Source: Micropterix aruncella (taxonomy: Eukaryota; Arthropoda; Insecta; Lepidoptera; Micropterigidae). From it: DNA of 64,000 bases. Positions 25,473-37,750 of the stretch are shown piece by piece (position 1 is the first letter of the stretch; every line of letters begins with the position of its first letter). Both the position numbers and the translations under genes were made by a program. Below the pieces are notes generated by a model. It had not been told where the DNA came from. It did not search any database and saw only the letters and a list, made by a program, of their open reading frames with translations. The stretch covers positions 28,492,414 to 28,556,413 of the forward strand of contig OX155961.1 in the NCBI GenBank assembly GCA_944548615.1, in the 5' to 3' direction.

Positions 25473-26055
25473 TTATGCACGCAATATTTAGCGGCGCGTC
25501 GTGTTAAATGAACGCTCCAAGAAGCGGGGCGGCTTTCATTGGGTTAAATAATATAACTTAAAAATACGAAAGCTGGTTTTGGTATAGTCTTTTTATGTAG
25601 CCGATACTTGTCTGAGACTAAGAATACGCTCCAATTTTATCTGACTCTAACAAAAATTTTCATGCTTGGGACGTCACTAGCAGGCGAGTTGCGAAGTTTA
25701 CGACATGACTGGAATGCGCAAACAGGAACGATGGAAGTAGAACATCCTTCTCCCCATTTACATATCCCTAGGTGCTAGACAATTGTACTCAAGTTGGTAG
25801 TTAACGAATTTTAACGAGTTAAGTACATTTATTATCAGCACATGGGAACACGGTATAGTGAATAATAATCTGCGTTAATGGCATACATGTTATTATATAT
25901 GTGGGCATTCTATTGTTACTTACTGACTGCCGCGCATGTGCTACCATGATTACGGTAGTCGCAAGATATTGGCATGGACATTGGACATGTGGCGATAAGC
26001 TCACCAGTTTTAATTTATGTTTTACGTCCATATACTTAAAGAGTACATTACTTTC
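25473..26055. other. no recognisable gene
   Basis: Short frames only; nothing recognised beyond the flanking elements. Confidence 0.45.
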
Positions 26056-26329
26056 CTGACAAAGGATAGTATTGTGAACGCACTTATGTGCGTCTGTGTG
26101 TCTGTGTGTATTCCTCCACGACAGTGCCCAAATGCTTCATCCGATTTATCATGCAGGTATCATTTGGTCATGGCAAGAGTTGAAATAATTGCGGTTAAAA
26201 TCGGTCCATCAGGGGGCGCGCTAGTAATAATTCAATCTCGAATTATTGAACTTAGAGACTTGAAATTACACAGATGCGGTACACAGATGCGCTGTAGGGT
26301 CGAAACCACATTGTCAAAGTTTGGTTGCA

Positions 26330-26420
26330 ATATATCTTATACAAGATAGATTGCAATATATCTTATACAAGATATATTCTTATACAACGTATCTTATACA
26401 AGATATATTCTTATACTCTA
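26330..26420. repeat. short tandem repeat of ATCTTATACAAGATA
   Basis: Four near-identical palindromic cores ATCTTATACAAGAT within about 90 bp, spaced by TTGCAAT or TTCTTATACAACGT. Confidence 0.85.
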
Positions 26421-26769
26421 TTATTATACAATGTAAAGCCATACGAAGCTAGCCGAACTATATTCGAAAATAGGCATTTAAATACCACGGCAATAGTACA
26501 AAAATACTATATAGGTACTAGATTTTCTGTCATAATCAATTATTACCGGGGGGGGGGGGGGTTATTTTTCTTCTTCCGATGTTTTTCTTCTTTCGTGGGT
26601 TTCTATCGCGCCTGATCTAGAATGCCTTAATTTCAAATAAAATAGACTAAATACTCAGGATGTATTAGGTTCCGGACGAAAATAATCTTCTTCTTCCGAT
26701 ATTCTTCTTCTTCCGTGGGTTTCAATCCCCCTTATTTGGAGTCCTATAATTGATACTTAAGTGCTTAGG

Positions 26770-27070
26770 ATGCAAAAGGGGTTTTGGGGGGCTGGTGGTT
26801 TTGGGGGGTTTAGCGGGTAGGGGATTTTAGGGGAAGATTAGTTTATTTTGTGGAGTAATGGATTGGAAATAGGGGGTAGGATTTGGGTTTAGGGGAGTTG
26901 GGGAGTGAGGGTGGACGTTACGGGGCGTGACGTTGGGGGGGATTAGGATAGCGTTGGAGGGATAGAGTTCGGGGGTAGGGATGGTTGAGGAGGTAGGTTG
27001 GGGTGGGGGTCGAGAAGGGGAGGTTATTGGGGGGGGTGGTTGGGAGGTGGTGTTGGGGTTGATTGGCGCG
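26770..27070 (+). repeat. G-rich strand, G-quadruplex-prone
   Basis: Multiple G3-G6 runs at short spacing (for example GGGGTTTTGGGGGGCTGG and GGGTAGGGGATTTTAGGGG). The proline-rich minus-strand frame at 26918-27220 is a by-product. Confidence 0.8.
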
Positions 27071-27130
27071 CGGATCGAGGGGTTGTCTGCTTGCCGAGAA
27101 AGTCTTGGTATGACACAGCCGATTTTTATT

Positions 27131-28200
27131 AATTATACTATTAGATAAATGACAGACAATAACGGCTCCTTTACCAAACTTCTTGAACTTTAGTTTAATA
27201 AACACCAGATAAATCGACAAATAGTCATCTATTGCAATTATATTTTTTTAATAGTGAAATCAAACAGATATTTAGTTTGTTTATGTATATTCGAAAAGTT
27301 ATTTTTCTCCCAAATTTCAAAATGTCAACTCAGTATTTAATATCATCATTTAGCTATATTGGCTATCTTAATATGTAGTACCTATAATATATTACCAAAT
27401 TCAACTACTTACAATATTAAAATACGTAGAAGTGGCTACTAGAACTCAAAGTTGAAAATGCCATGAAAACAAAGTGTTCGTTACGAACATTGAAATAAGT
27501 ATAAAATATATAAAATATACAAAACATAGTCATTTGAATTTATAAAATTCAAAATAGGTTTCTTTTATTACAGAATGATAAAAATAATTCTAATGAAAAT
27601 AAACACAAATGATAATACTTCATTTATGCTTAAGCGGTATTTTGGGTATATTTGCAAATTAGTGTTAAACAATCGGCCATGTATTTTAATATCGTCTTGT
27701 AATTTTTAGGTATTATCGAAGAAGAGATTCTGTTTTGAAATATAGAACTTACTCGAGCTATAGTAATTAAATCCTATCCGCAATTATTTACAACCCAGTT
27801 TTAATTGTATTTATAATAGCAAAGTCGCCGCCAAATATAGGTTCTGTCAAACAGACCTATGGCTTATTCTCTTTAATAATACACTGTTTAGAAATTCTCG
27901 TTATTTCTTGTGGAATCTTTAGTCATGTTACTGTGGCTGCGATGGATAACGAAACACGGGCTTACGGAGGATTGAAGGCCTTTCATGTTTAAAGTAATTA
28001 TTTAAATGCTTGAATAGAAAAAAAGAAGTAATAAAATTATTAAATAGGGAATAAAACTTGAAATTGGTCTTGAGAAAATATAATGAACATAATCGATTAC
28101 CATGATGCCCAAATCTACATTTCGCCAGGGAGTTCTGTACTGAATGCGAATGTATTTTTTTCTAATGACTCAACGTTTATAGCGAAATAAAAAATATGGG
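27131..28200. other. AT-rich, no gene
   Basis: No coding signature or element end recognised. Confidence 0.45.
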
Positions 28201-28201
28201 T

Positions 28202-28584
28202 ATTATTGCAGTATAGGAACCTCTTCTAGATTGTGTATATTCACCACGCTGATTCCGAATCTGCAATAATATTTATTCGGTCTCTATAAATAAGCAAGAT
28301 ATAGGCATTCAAAAAAGCGCCAAACCCATACATTTCGGTAGGTTAAGTTTTTTTTTATTTTAAATAATACATAAACACCTATTTAAAGGTAGGTTAGATT
28401 AGTTTTTTTTAAATAACCTTAAAACTGAGTTTAAAAAAAACTTTTTTTTTTTGTATGTGAATTTGGTTTTGAAATTTTAGGCATCCGAAGCTTTTTTCTT
28501 TCACATTTAGCATTACAATGATCGAATCTAGTAGTATTCCTTTATTTTTTCGATTTCTTAGAAAGGTTCCTATACTGCAATAAT
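28202..28584. mobile_element. small TIR element (383 bp)
   Basis: A perfect 21-bp inverted repeat begins ATTATTGCAGTATAGGAACC (28202-28222) and is complemented at 28564-28584. The interior is AT-rich and noncoding, with GGTAGGTTA repeats. Probably a MITE or solo inverted-repeat element. Confidence 0.55.
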
Positions 28585-29335
28585 TCCTAAATAATATTAA
28601 TTATTAATAGATATAGCACCCATACCTAACACTAATTATACCTGGTCTTGTGCCTAATTGTACCTGCATACCTACCTAACACTAATTATACCTGTATACC
28701 TGGGTCACGTACTTAGGCACGACAGGTACGAACTCCCGCAACTCATTGTGATGAAAAACCTTGCAGGGTAGAGTAGACCAGGCCGCAGATGGAATTCTTG
28801 GTTGCGAAACATTCGAGAACGGACCAGGATCACGAGTGTCGCCGAATTGTTTTCTTTGGCGAAGGACAACAACTCGGCGATAGAAGTATGCAGCGAAGGA
28901 AAACAATTCAAAAAGAAGTATGCGGAGCTGACTGCCAACCTTCACTAGTTAGAGAGGCACCCTAAGAAGAAGAATGGTATACAGCTACAGTAGCGATGGA
29001 GAACTGATGGAGTAAGACATGGGTAAAATTGCTCGAAACATGGCGACAAATTGTGTAAGCCAAAAAATAGATGTATAAGTACTAAAGCATGTATAATTAA
29101 TTATGTAAAAGTACCAAAATCACCTTTAATAATTACAAGGTTTCCATACATAAGATCCAGGGCTAGGAAAAATGATTCATCTAATATTTAAGGCATACTT
29201 ACAAGGTGGAAAGGCTGAATTTCATAAAACCATGAAGGACTTTTACACCAAGATGAGAAAAAAACAGTAAACAAATAAAGAGCAATAGTTAAGATGCAAA
29301 ACGAAAAACGATGTAAGTCGGACACTCTCGAAGAA
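28585..29335. other. short tandem duplication and GC-richer segment, unknown
   Basis: CCTAACACTAATTATACCTG is duplicated at about 28626 and 28676. About 28700-28960 is GC-richer, with overlapping 77- and 87-codon minus frames of no recognisable family. It could be a degraded retroelement end. Confidence 0.4.
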
Positions 29336-29339
29336 GAGA

Positions 29340-29990
29340 GACTGTTTCTCGATTGTTGCATTTAGTACATTTTACTAATGACCCTTCTATTACCTCATTT
29401 CGAATGGATGATATTCTGGGACATTCTGAATAATTACTATAATTTGGTTATTTTGAGACAGGGGCTCTATGGTTCCGGAAAGCGAAATCCATATCTAATT
29501 TAGTATCTTTAGCAATGTGTCGCAAATTAATTCGATGCGAGAGTCAATATCGCGTTCTTCGAAGCGATTAATCAAGAGAAAGGTCGGAAAACGTGATCAG
29601 CCTTAACCTTTTCCCGAAAATACTGAGATTGGACCAATTATCGGATTAGAAATGGTCAAGGTTAAAACGGCCAACATTTGTGTGGGTGCAATATCTCATG
29701 TATGCTTAGACCAATAATAAACGAGACAGTTGAATGTGCGTTACATATTATTCATAAACCCTTCGAGTAGCGGCATAATTTCATGGCAGACCGCGGCAAT
29801 TTATTGGAATTTCTTGCAATATCGCCGTGCTCGACAAAAAGTACTATAACTATGGAACTACTATAGCAATCACAAAAAGAATAACTGTGCAATGATCGCA
29901 TTGAAATTTCGTATATAGAATATTGAAATCTCATTTTTTAAAACAATTAGATAATTATCATTAAATAAGGGGTCAAGAAAGGGAAAAAAA
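29340..29990 (+). repeat. dispersed repeat family G plus F
   Basis: 29340-29735 matches the reverse complement of 37385-37750 (CCTATTACCTCATTTCG, CTTTTCCCGAAAATACTGAG, TCGGATTAGAAATGGTCAAG, GGGTGCAATATCTCATGTA). 29830-29990 matches 63490-63640 (AGTACTATAACTA, TGCATTGAAATTTCG, ATATAGAATATTGAAAT). Noncoding; type unknown. Confidence 0.6.
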
Positions 29991-30429
29991 CTCGGCATTT
30001 CTAACTTGTACTTGTCTTGCGGAAAAATACGGAGCCCTATTTAGAAATTGTTGAAAAATACTATCGTGATCTTTATTAGATTCTATATGAAATTTAATAT
30101 TTGGTTTTGCTTATTTACATACAAAAATATTTATATATTAGCTCATAAATACCAATGGAATTTTAGATATTAGCTCATAAATACCAAATATTTGACAAAT
30201 GGAATTTTACCAGAGATACTCGCGAAATGACGCGCGAAATGATATGTATTTTAGGATGCGTTCGAATAAGAAAATAATATTACTGTTCGCTCCGGGAGCA
30301 AGCCGCCAATATTGGTCGTTACATAGACAACGGTGTTCTGATGTGTAACCAAATTTGGTCGTTACGTAGCCGAAGGGTCATGAAATTCTTGGTGCATAAT
30401 TTGGCAGTACACACGAAGAAAGCGAATTT
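29991..30429. other. no gene; short duplications
   Basis: TATTAGCTCATAAATACCAA occurs twice (about 30137 and 30170), and TTGGTCGTTAC(A/G)TAG twice (about 30313 and 30356). Confidence 0.5.
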
Positions 30430-32530
30430 CTAAACGCATCCAATCTTTCCAGGCTGAAGGTGGCTTTCTCTTAAGATTTTAGTTTTTTTAATATATTGGG
30501 GTGCATCTGCATATGCAAATATTAGAAATGGGTTTTGCATTGCTCGAACCTTTATACGGCAAAATATTGGACTTATAATTGTCACATTCGCTCGGGGTCG
30601 GTCACACTCACGGGTCAACATGCATGTGCGAGAACGGGTAGGACTCTGGCCTTAGGGCTAGTTTCCCTCAGGACTCAACCTTCTGGTGCTCCTCGACGGT
30701 GTGCGCAGCCAATCGATTGTGCATTCTGACTAACAGTCGGAGGAGTCTGGAAACAGTACTGTCTCCTATAGAGGGGAAATAGTTGTTGACCTTACGGCGA
30801 CTGCTCTTGAAACGACCATCGGCTACCCGATTCCGGGTGAAGAGCCGGTCAATCGATGCCGTGGTCCGCGATAGATTCGGTTGGCACCGTTTCCCCGCTA
30901 CGTAAGGGAGAGGACCGCGCAAGCGACCCCGAACTCGTAACCAGTCGGAAGACCGGAGAAATCTGGTCGCATACGGAAGTAAGGGCGCGAGTGTGAGCCC
31001 GCTGGGTAACATAACTGGCTATCTCGCGGATAAGGCATTTGCCTCTTACGGGCATGTGGCGGAGCTTGACAATTAACTGTTTTGTCCTAAGTCTTCTGCG
31101 CTCACCTCATGGGAGACAGAATGATCATATTTAGTTAAAACTTCCTGAGGTGACGGGTTCGCCCGTTGTAGTTGACAGATCTAGTTGCCACATACGCTTC
31201 TAAGGTTCCTAATGGTTCCGCGGAGCTTAGATAGTGTTAGCCAATTTTTGTATTACCTTGGTCGGCCCAACTCAGGATTCAACTCCCATCCGGTAGCCTC
31301 CTCGAAGATGGACTTAACCTGGCAGGACTGCTATGAGCTCTGCCTATGGCTGTACCCTGCCTTTTGGGAGCTAACGGTCCCATGATGAGGTGTCCACGAT
31401 GACCCATGTGTTCAGGGTCGGTCACACTCACGGGTCAACACCCATCCGACGGCCTCCACGCACGGGGTGCGAACCTGGGTAGGACACTGGGTCAACCAGT
31501 CTCCCCTGGGAATCAAACCTCTGGCGCTCCTGGACGGTCTGCGCACCGAGCGGCGCAAGCCAATCGATTGTGCTCTCCGACTAACAGTCGGGGGAGTCTG
31601 GGAACTGTATTGTTTCCTATAGAGCGGGGGTGGTTGCCTACCTTACGGCGACTGCTCTTGAAATGACCATTAGCCATCCGATCCTGGGTGTACAGCCGGG
31701 CAAAGGACGCCTTGGTCCGCGATAGATTCGGTATACTCCGTTTCACCGCTTCGTAAGGGAGAGGACCGCGCAAGCGACCTCGAACTCGGAACCAATCGAG
31801 AGACCGGAGAAATCTGGTCACAATTTGGAAGTGAGGGCGAGAGTATCTCGAGCCCGCCGGGTTTATTCCTGGCTAACTCGCAGTAAGATGTTGGACTCTC
31901 ACGGGTTGTGATGTAGCTAGACGTTGGATTGTATTGTCCAAAGTCTTCTAAGCTCACTGCAGGGCGATAGAACGACTAATCGTTAAAACGTCCTGTGGTG
32001 ACGGGCTCGCCCGTTGTAGTTGACACCGCAAGATGTACCCTGCAGTCGAAGGCGGTTAGGCTCAGAAGTGCGGATTCCGGTTGACACCTTGGGCGGAACT
32101 GGGCGGCTACGCAAACCGCCGGATTACTAGGGAGGTCTGGAGATGTATACTGTCTAAATACTGGCCGTAGCTGTTCGCCTTGACTGGCAAAGGGCGCCAC
32201 TGAACCTCGATAACTTCAACATGAATTACCGCTAACGTCAGGTAGAGGCCACGCAAGCGACCTCGAGTACGTAACCTGACTGGATGACGAAGAAACTCGT
32301 CCAAAACTGGTAGACAGGGCTAGAGGTCGGCCAGCTGTATTCACATTCTAGTAACTCGCGGTAAGGCGTTATACGCTTACGGGCTGTTCGCGTAGTTTGA
32401 CTTTGGACTGTGTTTTCCCTTCATCACTGCGTTTTATCCATTGGAAATATAAAAACTAGTATCGTTATAACTTCCTGGGGTGGCAGGTTTTCCCGTAGTA
32501 ATTGACAACTCTAAAGTGCCTAATGCAATG
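30430..32530 (+). repeat. GC-rich repeat family A, tandem units
   Basis: The most complete array: unit 1 about 30490-31175, spacer 31176-31400, unit 2 about 31400-32025, diverged unit 3 about 32030-32530. Each unit has TCACACTCACGGGTCAACA, CAATCGATTGTGC, ACTAACAGTCGG, CTTACGGCGACTGCTCTTGAAA, TCCGCGATAGATTCGG, GACCGCGCAAGCGACC and the hairpin TGACGGG-TTCG-CCCGTTG with GTTGACA after it. The strand opposite to this orientation keeps a 100-115-codon frame (30668-31012, 31513-31821) homologous to 3766-4158. Not rRNA, tRNA or a known element as far as I can tell. Confidence 0.75.
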
Positions 32531-33051
32531 GTATTCATCATGCGAATTTTGGTAAAATACTGTTTGGGATCAACGATCGCGAGGTAAAAACAATATTAAG
32601 TTGCCGAAAAGTATGACACTAATTCTAGTGGGTATATCTGCTTCGTTTCACCGGTCGGGTTTTGTACTGCATAGTACAAAATTTAAATGATTCCAGCCAA
32701 GTAGAAAACATGAAGAATTCTAAAACTAAAAATAGTTATATTCACTCAATCCTTAATCTAGATAGGAGCGATAAAAATCAATTTATTTTGTAGTGTGACC
32801 CTTCAGAAGCAGCCCCGGATCTAGGGGGAGGGGGGGGGGGAGCGAACCAGGGTACCTGCCCCGGAACCTGCCCATTAAAGAGGCGCCAGATTCAAGTATT
32901 TGAATATAAACTTGCTTCATTATATTCAAAAACAAATCCAGCGCATAGAACACAGGATGCGTCGTACTATCGATTGTTCATTTGGTTTTGGAACTCATCT
33001 AAAGTTGATTTTTGAACGCGTGCTCGCAGTGTGTGTGATGTAGAGACAGAA
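32531..33051. other. no gene; G-rich dispersed fragment at 32805-32915
   Basis: CCCCGGATCTAGGGGGAGGGG, a GGTACCTGCCCC block and GGCGCCAGATT recall a dispersed insect repeat (memory only). A G homopolymer lies at about 32830-32840. Confidence 0.4.
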
Positions 33052-33095
33052 GCGACGGGAATTCCCCTGGCAGAGGCCAGGGGAATTCCCGTCGC
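33052..33095. repeat. perfect 19-bp hairpin
   Basis: GCGACGGGAATTCCCCTGG (33052-33070) is exactly complemented at 33077-33095 with a 6-nt loop. GC-rich in an AT-rich context. Confidence 0.92.
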
Positions 33096-33774
33096 GTCTA
33101 CAAAAATGCCTTCCCGCAAACAGAAAGAGACGGGGCTAGACGATCTGAGCCGAATAAACCCGAACGACTGAACGTAAAGTGAAGGTCGGTAATTATGTGA
33201 CTGATTAGGTGTGCGAGTAATTATCGTTGGTCTTTCGTTGTCAACAACTATTTCAAATGTGTCACTATAATAATTATTTGATGTGGTAATAGATTATTTC
33301 GTGCAAAGGAAAGCTCGACGTGTACAGCTGTAGCAAAATTAGATAGTAAAATTTGGTGGGACCTAAAAATTGAAGGTGTCTGGCTTTTGCGTTGACTACT
33401 TTTGTTGTATGTATCTATAAATATATAATAATGTCACATAGGAAAAAAGAAAAATAAAAGCCAAATTAATTGGCAAATAAGTAATAAAAGAGTTTTTTAA
33501 AGGGTTCTTTGAGGAGTCATAAAATATTTCATTCAGTATATTCGCCGCTTGTGTGTTTTTAAAATCATTATACTGACATGTTGGAGGGGAGGGGCTCTAA
33601 TGTCGAGTTTTTGCTCCGGCTCGGAAGAAAAATGACTGAATGACGTATAGAATAAAATATAGAAGATTACTAACTAAATCAATAATTAAATGATATTTTT
33701 TACTATGATCTAACTATTCGTGTAAAATTTATAGTTGACGCATTTGTATTTATATCAAACACAGAAGTGTTACG
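33096..33774. other. no recognisable gene
   Basis: AT-rich intergenic sequence without repeats shared elsewhere in the window. Confidence 0.45.
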
Positions 33775-34370
33775 ATGAACGAAAATCCAGGGCATGGAAG
33801 CTATGCTCATGAAAGCTCAACTGAGGTGGTGTGGGCATGTAGTGCATATGAACGACGACCGCCTCCCGAAAGCCGTGTTTTATGCCCAACTCTCAAAAGG
33901 CGCACGCGCACGCACGCTATGCTCATGAAAGCTCAACTGAGGTGGTGTGGGCATGTAGTGCATATGAACGACGACCGCCTCCCGAAAGCCGTGTTTTATG
34001 CCCAACTCTCAAAGTCGGCGGGCAGCACCTACGGTATAAAGATGTCTTAAAAAGGCACCTAACCACCAGTGGTATTCCACTTGCGAGCTGGAAGAGGGCT
34101 GGTCACAAACGCAGCGAGTGGCGCTCCACGGTGACCACAACAATTAAAGAGTTTGAGGAAGCCCGGCTTGAAAACTTCGACTCGAACCGTCAACAGCGCA
34201 AAACTCGTCCGAAGCCCACTTACAACGACTGCGGTGAACTCTACTGTAGTCGTTGTAATCGGACCTTTAAAAACAAACTGGGATTCACGAGTCACTTCCG
34301 CGCGCATATTCAAAGAACTCCTGTCAACCAAGAGGTCGCCGTCGTCGGATCACGATGAGGAGGATATCAT
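33775..34370 (+). pseudogene. LINE C-terminus with C2H2 zinc finger and internal duplication
   Basis: Translation gives a post-RT region familiar from RTE/CR1-like elements: KAQLRWCGHVVHMNDDRLPK, LRYKDVLKRHLTTSGI, SEWRSTVTT, then a C-X2-C-X12-H-X3-H finger (CSRCNRTF...HFRAH) and EVAVVGSR at the end. The segment 33803-33897 is directly repeated at 33919-34014 (period 116 bp), and a frameshift separates the two halves near 34015. 5' truncated, so no polymerase core. The 3' coding end matches 20111-20160. Confidence 0.82.
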
Positions 34371-34499
34371 CATATTATATTTTCTATTTTGATTATGAGG
34401 TGTTTTGTTTTGCTGCTTCCGTCTGTATCCCCCTTTAACATCGCTTTCACTCGTTTCTTAAGACAGTCGTTATCATTGGCAAGTGAACGTTATATGTAG

Positions 34500-34880
34500 C
34501 GTAGAGCTTATCTGCTACAATGAAAAATATTATGATAACAGTACGGGCTGTGCACGATGGTCTCTGCGGGGCACAGCGGCCCCTCCGCCTACGCGGCTAC
34601 GCCTCTACGACGGGCCATAACTCGTCGGCTGTCGTAGCACCGCAGTTGCGGCGTAGACATTGGCCGGAGCGCGCGCGTTTCGAGCCCGCTACGAGGCTGC
34701 TCACTTCCGATATCCAGTGCCATCTTCCCATTCGGAAACGAAGTTAAAAGTCGACCGCGGTCGCGCTGTGCTGTGATCGTGAAGGTATTTTTTTTGACTG
34801 AAAATACAGTGACGTTATTAGTGTTGGTAAATAAAACTTTTCGGGATTTCTCCGGCATTATGTCACCTTACGTGGTAAGT
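34500..34880 (+). promoter_or_regulatory. CpG-rich segment, possible promoter/first exon
   Basis: 34540-34780 is strongly GC/CpG-rich against an AT-rich background (CCTACGCGGCTACGCC, GGCCGGAGCGCGCGCG, CCGCGGTCGCGC). Downstream, an ATG (34860-34862) opens MSPYV and is followed immediately by a canonical donor, GTAAGT. This is what a short first coding exon would look like. No downstream exon was identified, so it may equally be a repeat-derived island. Confidence 0.25.
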
Positions 34881-35324
34881 AGAATAGATTATATTTTAAG
34901 TAGAGTTTGACAGCAGATTCCTCATTTTAATTCAAACTTTGGTGAAGCGATCCACACTATACAACGAAAAATGCCCGAAATATATGATATATTTTTTGGT
35001 GTTTCACAGAAAGAAAACTAATTACTATAGTATCATATATTCCAGAAAGCTCTTAATATTGCATGTAAGAAAATGCTAAATAGATTATAACTTTTAAGAA
35101 ACTGAATTAGTATAACTTATCTAATATAACTGCCCAAAATTGCAGCAACATTCTATATGTACCCAACAGATAAACATGGCACAAAATATCACCCCAATAA
35201 AGGCGCTGCCTAGTAAAGTGATAAAATCACGTCGATGTTCCACTATTTAGTGTATTTCCAGGGCTCTAAATCTGTATTGCCATGTACAAGTAACCAATTT
35301 TAGGTAAATTATTTATGTAAAACA
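34881..35324. other. AT-rich, no gene
   Basis: Would be intron if 34860 is a true start; no exon recognised. Confidence 0.4.
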
Positions 35325-35422
35325 AATAAATATTTTAAAAGAATAAAAAACGACTACCGCTACAGAAAGTGTACTATTGCATTTATAATTATTTTCATAA
35401 AGGTTTTTATTAAAGTAATTAT

Positions 35423-35906
<484 letters not shown>

Positions 35907-35938
35907 ATAGTTTTGTGTATATATTCTTTTTAGAATTG

Positions 35939-36235
<297 letters not shown>

Positions 36236-36239
36236 ATAA

Positions 36240-36450
36240 AATATCATTACGCACTATTATTTTGGAAACACATCTATCTTCTTCAATTTAACATAATAAT
36301 ATACAAAGATAATACAGCAAGTCACGAAAACCACTCTACATTCTTTTATATTAAGCCTACCTTAGTACAGGCGAGTCCTAGTTAGGGTGGCTTTTAATTT
36401 AAACATATCTGTAACATTAGGGACTAATAAAGAATTTTGAATTTGAATTC
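36240..36450 (+). repeat. LINE 3' end inside family I
   Basis: Carries the CTACCTTAGTACAGGCGAG..CTAGTTAGGGTGGC box and ends TAAAGAATTTTGAATTTGAA, a typical non-LTR terminus. Body absent. Confidence 0.55.
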
Positions 36451-36548
36451 GAATTTGGTTTATGTATTTATCCATATAATAGATAGACGTATATTACCGA
36501 AATGTACTTAATCAGACCTTTTATTTGACACTAAACACGATATAGTTA

Positions 36549-36945
36549 TAAATAGGATAGAAAACGAATTTACCGCGTGAAATTTGTAGGACCCGACGTT
36601 TCGGTGACGTTGCAGCCGCCGTTGTCAAGGGTAAACTGAAGAGCTGTCAGTCCGTTGTTTTGCGGGTAGGCCGCAAACCGCTGCCGCCACTGCGTAGGTT
36701 ATAACGGCGGCAAGACGGATTTTAAAAATTCCCGCGCTCCGAGCCCGGCCCCCCACCACCGTTATAACCTACGCAGTGGCGGCAGCGGTTTGCGGCCTAC
36801 CCGCAAAACAACGGACTGACAGCTCTTCAGTTTACCCTTGACAACGGCGGCTGCAACGTCACCGAAACGTCGGGTCCTACAAATTTCACGCGGTAAATTC
36901 GTTTTCTATCCTATTTATAATGTCAAACAACCGCGATAGTCTTCG
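36549..36945. mobile_element. Penelope-like element fold-back (two 3' ends, inverted)
   Basis: Arms 36546-36707 and 36759-36920 are exactly complementary over 162 bp with a 51-nt spacer. The right half (36711 onward: AAGACGGATTTTAAAAATTC, CCGCGCTCCGAGCCCGGCC, ACGTCACCGAAACGTCGGG, ATGTCAAACAACCGCGATAG) is the 3' end seen after the GIY-YIG coding remnant at 61767-62247. ACGATATAGTTA occurs on both sides (36537-36548, 36946-36957), a 12-bp target duplication, so the inverted pair inserted as a unit. Such inverted arrangements are known for Penelope-like elements. Confidence 0.85.
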
Positions 36946-37384
36946 ACGATATAGTTAAATTAATATATTACTATTCGGACATTTGAACATTTAGACAACT
37001 ACCTTTTTGATATTTGGACAGTAAAGATATCTTATGACTTTTGGGATAACATAGAAGTTATAATAATACACACTTTTAAATCGGTATAAGCGTTTAGGTG
37101 AAAGCGTATAATGGAATAAATAAACAAAAAATATTTATAGATGAATTCTGAACACATCACATTTTTTTTTGTTGGGCAGCCGTGTAATAAGATATAAATA
37201 AATATAATACATAAATAAATAAATGAATTGTGCCAAAAGAATACAAAATTATTTGAAACGATGTACCTATCTTACATAAATAAGAAACAAAATTAAAACA
37301 GGGAAATATTTTTAGTAAGAAAGTGTAATATATCTGATAAGCCATAAATGAGACAGTAAAGTCAGCATCTAAAAATAACATCTT

Positions 37385-37750
37385 CACATTCAACTCTGTC
37401 TCGTTTATTTTTGGCCTAAGCCTACATGAGATATTGCACCCACATAAAAGTTGGCCGTTTTGACCTTGACCATTTCTAATCCGATAATTTGTCCAATCTC
37501 AGTATTTTCGGGAAAAGGTTGAGCCTGAACAATTTATCTGATCGTTGTCTTTATTAATTGCTTCGAAGAACTAGATATTGACTCTATCGTTCAGTTACTG
37601 CGCGAAAAATTGCTTTATGTCTCTAAATTAGATTTGGATTTAGCTTTCAAAACCATAGAGTACCTAACTCAAAATATCCAAATTAGAGTGGGTATTCAGA
37701 ATGACCCAGAAACGAAATGAGGTAATAGGAGGTGTCATTTGCAATCCAAC
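37385..37750 (-). repeat. dispersed repeat family G, minus copy
   Basis: Reverse complement matches 29340-29735. See that entry for shared blocks. No protein recognised. Confidence 0.6.

Larger units (their letters stand above)
26060..27130 (-). repeat. dispersed repeat family C, minus copy with G-rich strand
   Basis: Module 2 inverted (26060-26330), then a 430-bp segment, then a G-rich tract (26770-27070), then module 1 inverted (27085-27125: TTGTCTGCTTGCCGAGAAAG, GACACAGCCGATTTTT). The order mirrors 23380-23930 exactly. The 430-bp segment includes two copies of a CTTCTTCCGAT..TTCTTC(T)TTC(C)GTGGGTTTC block (26568-26610, 26690-26735). Confidence 0.65.

Noticed and set aside
26918..27220. 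Proline-rich minus-strand protein
   Set aside because: Shadow of the G-rich strand of family C; the frame is not shared by other copies.
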